From G965250275 sp965250275 (lineage in GTDB: Bacteria > Pseudomonadota > Alphaproteobacteria > Rhodobacterales > Rhodobacteraceae): a stretch of 64,000 nucleotides of DNA. The DNA lies in the NCBI GenBank assembly GCA_965250275.1, contig OZ252297.1:1736001-1800000 (forward strand), given 5' to 3'. The position numbers and the translations under genes are program-made. The notes under the pieces were generated by a model. It searched no databases, was not told the DNA's origin, and saw nothing but the letters and a program-made list of their open reading frames with translations. Every line of letters starts with the position of its first letter. Position 1 is the stretch's first letter. Shown here in pieces: positions 61,941-64,000 of this stretch.

Positions 61941-63800
61941 TTGAATGGGCACCCATTGGGCTGGGGTGGCAAATTGACCGAAAGGAGTTGCGCCAAAAGG
62001 CTTGCCTGCTTCCCATTCCACCGTCAAAACTTGAGTTGGCGGCATTTTCGGAACGCGCCGCTCAATTCTATTGCTGCTTTGGAGACACTCATTTTTGCTT
62101 CTGTCCGCATTGCCCGGCTTGTGGGAACTGTCGTTGGCATGGTCTTTTCCTTATCCGTTGCCGCATTTGCCCAGACCGCCAGCCAGGTCACGCCGGGCAC
62201 CTTCGAGCCTCCCGCGCAAAACCTGAGTGGCTCAATCGTCTTTACCGGCGAGGCCGGGGTGCAGGCACCTGCAGGTTCGGACAAGCTGTTCATCACGCTC
62301 AGCGATGTCGTTCTGAAAGACGGTTTGCCCCAGATGGCAGAGGCAAACGCAGCGTTGCGGGCGCGACTGACCGGGAAATCCATTCCTGTGTCCGAGATTT
62401 TCGCTGCTGTTTCGGATTTGGAGGCGGCCTATGCCAATGCCGGTTACATTCTTGCGCGTGTGGTCTTGCCTGCCCAGAGCCTGCGAAATGGCGGCGTGCT
62501 GCAGGTGGTCGTGGTCAACGGGTTTGTCGAAGGCATCGATGCGTCGGCCCTGCCGCCCGAAGTCCGGGGACGCATCGAGGAGCTGACCGAGCCTTTGGTC
62601 GGCAAGCCCGGATTGCGGCTGCCGGAAATCGAACGGCAACTGCTGTTGGCCGGGGACACTTACGGCGTTGCTCTGGGGTCTGCGCTGACGGCAGGCGCGC
62701 AGCCGGGCGGAACAGTGGTCGTTCTTGAATCCGACTACAAAGAGGTCACTGGGTTTATCGGATTCGACAACGTCGCCGAGGATACGCTTGGTGACGTGGC
62801 GCTGAATGCGGGGATCGAGCTGAACGGCTTGTTGTCGATGGGCGAGACGATCTACGGTCGCATCTCTGGCTCACCCAAGGATTTCTTCAGTGATGAACCC
62901 CAGTACCGGACCCTGGCACTGGGCGCAGTCTTTCCCATCGGGGACGAAGGCCTGACCCTGAACTTCGAAGCCACCAAAAGCCAGACCACGCCGGACGCCA
63001 TCGTGCCGACGACGAGCGAATTTGACCGATACGCCGTGCGTCTGTTCTATCCCTGGATCAGGTCGCGCGGGTTCAACCTGTCCACGCAACTCAGCCTGGA
63101 TTGGCAGAAGGATGAGCAGGAACTCCTCAGCATCGCCGGTCGCGTTCCAATTTACGAAGACAAGCTGACAGTGTTGCGCGCCTCGGGAGACATTTTCCGG
63201 CAGTTCGACAACGGCGCGGTTCTGGAAGCAGGCGCCGTTTTCTCGCAAGGGCTGGACGCGCTTGGCGCCAAACGCGCGGGCACCGGAACCGTCCCGCTGT
63301 CCCGCCAGGGCGCGGACGCGGTGTTTTCCAAGCTCGTGATGTCGCTGCGGTACCAGCAGCTACTGGCTGAAAACCTGGCCATTTCAGTGAGCGGTCGGCT
63401 GCAATCCTCATTTGGTGATCCCTTGTTGACGTCGGAGCAACTGAGCATCGCGGGCGCAAATGAGCTATCAACGTTTGACGCGGGTTCGGTGCAGGGTGAC
63501 AATGGGTGGGTTGTACGGACAGAGCTGTCCTCCCCACGGAACGTCAACCTGGGACAGATGCCCTTTCTGCTCAGCCCTTACGTCTTCGGGGCCTATGGCA
63601 TCGTGAATCTGGAACAGCCGACGGTTTTTGAGCAGGCAAAGGTCAAGGCGGCCTCTTACGGGGTGGGGCTGGAACTGGTGGCATTGCAGGAATCCCGATT
63701 CCGATCGGGTTCGATACGCATTGAGTACGGAAGGGGAGACCGGGATGACAACCAGCCAGACGGGAACCGGTTCAGCATCATCGGCACTTACAGGTTCTAA
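61941..63800 (+). CDS. Two-partner secretion outer-membrane transporter (TpsB, ShlB/FhaC family)
   Basis: Up to 619 residues. A signal-like helix (LVGTVVGMVFSLSVAAFAQ) precedes a POTRA-type region (DKLFITLSDVVLKDG, IFAAVSDLEAAYANAGYILARV, LQVVVVNGFVEGID). A 16-strand beta-barrel follows (ITGFIGFDNVAEDTLG-like segments), ending in the C-terminal aromatic strand FSIIGTYRF, as in ShlB/FhaC. It exports the large exoprotein encoded next. The start is uncertain: ATG 61941 gives a long leader, while TTG 62034 or 62079 would give a more usual signal peptide. None has a good Shine-Dalgarno sequence. Confidence 0.9.
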   Translation: MNGHPLGWGGKLTERSCAKRLACFPFHRQNLSWRHFRNAPLNSIAALETLIFASVRIARLVGTVVGMVFSLSVAAFAQTASQVTPGTFEPPAQNLSGSIVFTGEAGVQAPAGSDKLFITLSDVVLKDGLPQMAEANAALRARLTGKSIPVSEIFAAVSDLEAAYANAGYILARVVLPAQSLRNGGVLQVVVVNGFVEGIDASALPPEVRGRIEELTEPLVGKPGLRLPEIERQLLLAGDTYGVALGSALTAGAQPGGTVVVLESDYKEVTGFIGFDNVAEDTLGDVALNAGIELNGLLSMGETIYGRISGSPKDFFSDEPQYRTLALGAVFPIGDEGLTLNFEATKSQTTPDAIVPTTSEFDRYAVRLFYPWIRSRGFNLSTQLSLDWQKDEQELLSIAGRVPIYEDKLTVLRASGDIFRQFDNGAVLEAGAVFSQGLDALGAKRAGTGTVPLSRQGADAVFSKLVMSLRYQQLLAENLAISVSGRLQSSFGDPLLTSEQLSIAGANELSTFDAGSVQGDNGWVVRTELSSPRNVNLGQMPFLLSPYVFGAYGIVNLEQPTVFEQAKVKAASYGVGLELVALQESRFRSGSIRIEYGRGDRDDNQPDGNRFSIIGTYRF

Positions 63801-64000
63801 GCGCGGTCGGTTTCGCGCATTGCGCGCAATGGTCGTGGCCTCTACGGCGCTGACGCCTTTGGCCCTTATGGCAGACGGTCTGCCAACGGGCGGTGTGGTT
63901 GCAGCCGGGTCCGTCGCGATTGGTGCGCCCTCTGGTGGTCAGATGACAATCAACCAGAGTTCTGGCGCCGCGGTGGTAAACTGGAACAGCTTCTCAATTG
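63745..64000 (+). CDS. TpsA filamentous haemagglutinin-like exoprotein, N-terminal fragment
   Basis: The first 85 codons of a large secreted protein are seen; the gene continues past the window. ATG 63745 follows AGGGGAG (63732-63738). The leader is long and basic (SKRGRFRALRAMVVASTALTP), and the start of the TPS domain reads LPTGGVVAAGSVAIG and MTINQSSGAAVVNWNSF, the classic haemagglutinin-type secretion-domain pattern. It overlaps the end of the transporter gene by 56 nt in another frame. Confidence 0.9.
   Translation, partial: MTTSQTGTGSASSALTGSKRGRFRALRAMVVASTALTPLALMADGLPTGGVVAAGSVAIGAPSGGQMTINQSSGAAVVNWNSFSI

Overview
The window looks like a chromosome segment of a marine alphaproteobacterium of the Roseobacter group (Rhodobacterales). 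The evidence is the high GC content, the many ATGA/TGATG gene overlaps, and several gene sets typical of the order: clpP-clpX, the NDUFA12-mlaD-DUF2155-aat-accC-accB cluster, a carnitine catabolic operon, a LuxI/LuxR quorum-sensing pair, CarD, and a tRNA-His with the unusual alphaproteobacterial acceptor end (A73, no encoded G-1). No species is assigned.

Layout. 1-4.1 kb: the end of a glutathione S-transferase, then a minus-strand exonuclease-ATP-dependent DNA ligase pair, an alpha/beta hydrolase and an SCP2 protein. 4.2-14.3 kb: TPR protein, Suv3-like RNA helicase, S4/Hsp15 protein, ferredoxin FdxA, CarD, then CobS, a Kef-type antiporter, an AsnC-type regulator and HppD. 14.4-26 kb: a GspL/PilM-like plus PilP-like fusion, a SIMPL protein, an MttB-superfamily methyltransferase, an H-NOX-like/diguanylate cyclase pair, TrmO, an MFS transporter, tRNA-His, a secreted caspase-like protein and an RluD-type synthase. 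26-34 kb: a pyruvyltransferase-GT8 fusion, MetG, a second MFS transporter, YceI, and an aldo/keto reductase. 33.5-38.2 kb: a carnitine-to-glycine-betaine operon with its divergent GlxA/CdhR-type regulator. 38.4-40.6 kb: YHS protein, zinc-ribbon protein, RlmB, VOC protein, tRNA-Tyr. 40.6-42.8 kb: a lower-GC accessory remnant next to tRNA-Tyr, holding a frameshifted membrane protein, an orphan membrane protein, a possible terminase fragment and a decayed IS3 transposase. 42.8-47.9 kb: the DabA-DabB inorganic-carbon uptake pair with a divergent LysR regulator. 48-55 kb: a YbaY/META protein, SDR and LysR, LuxI-LuxR with an XRE regulator, an Hsp70-like protein, and ArsR-SRPBCC. 55-62 kb: ClpP, ClpX, RidA, NDUFA12, MlaD, DUF2155, Aat, AccC, AccB. 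62-64 kb: a two-partner secretion transporter and the first 85 codons of its exoprotein, cut by the window edge.

How the genes work together. The carnitine genes form a complete short pathway: oxidation to dehydrocarnitine, cleavage with acetyl-CoA, and release of glycine betaine. An MttB-superfamily methyltransferase and the cobalamin gene cobS elsewhere in the window would fit quaternary-amine demethylation, though that link is inference. The most unusual signals are the H-NOX-like protein, which has proline where the haem-ligating histidine belongs and is translationally coupled to an intact diguanylate cyclase; the zinc-ribbon gene that seems to start at AUC; the frameshifted three-helix membrane protein beside tRNA-Tyr; the two uncommon domain fusions (14.4-16.7 kb and 26.1-28.6 kb); and the LuxI with a tail of about 80 residues.
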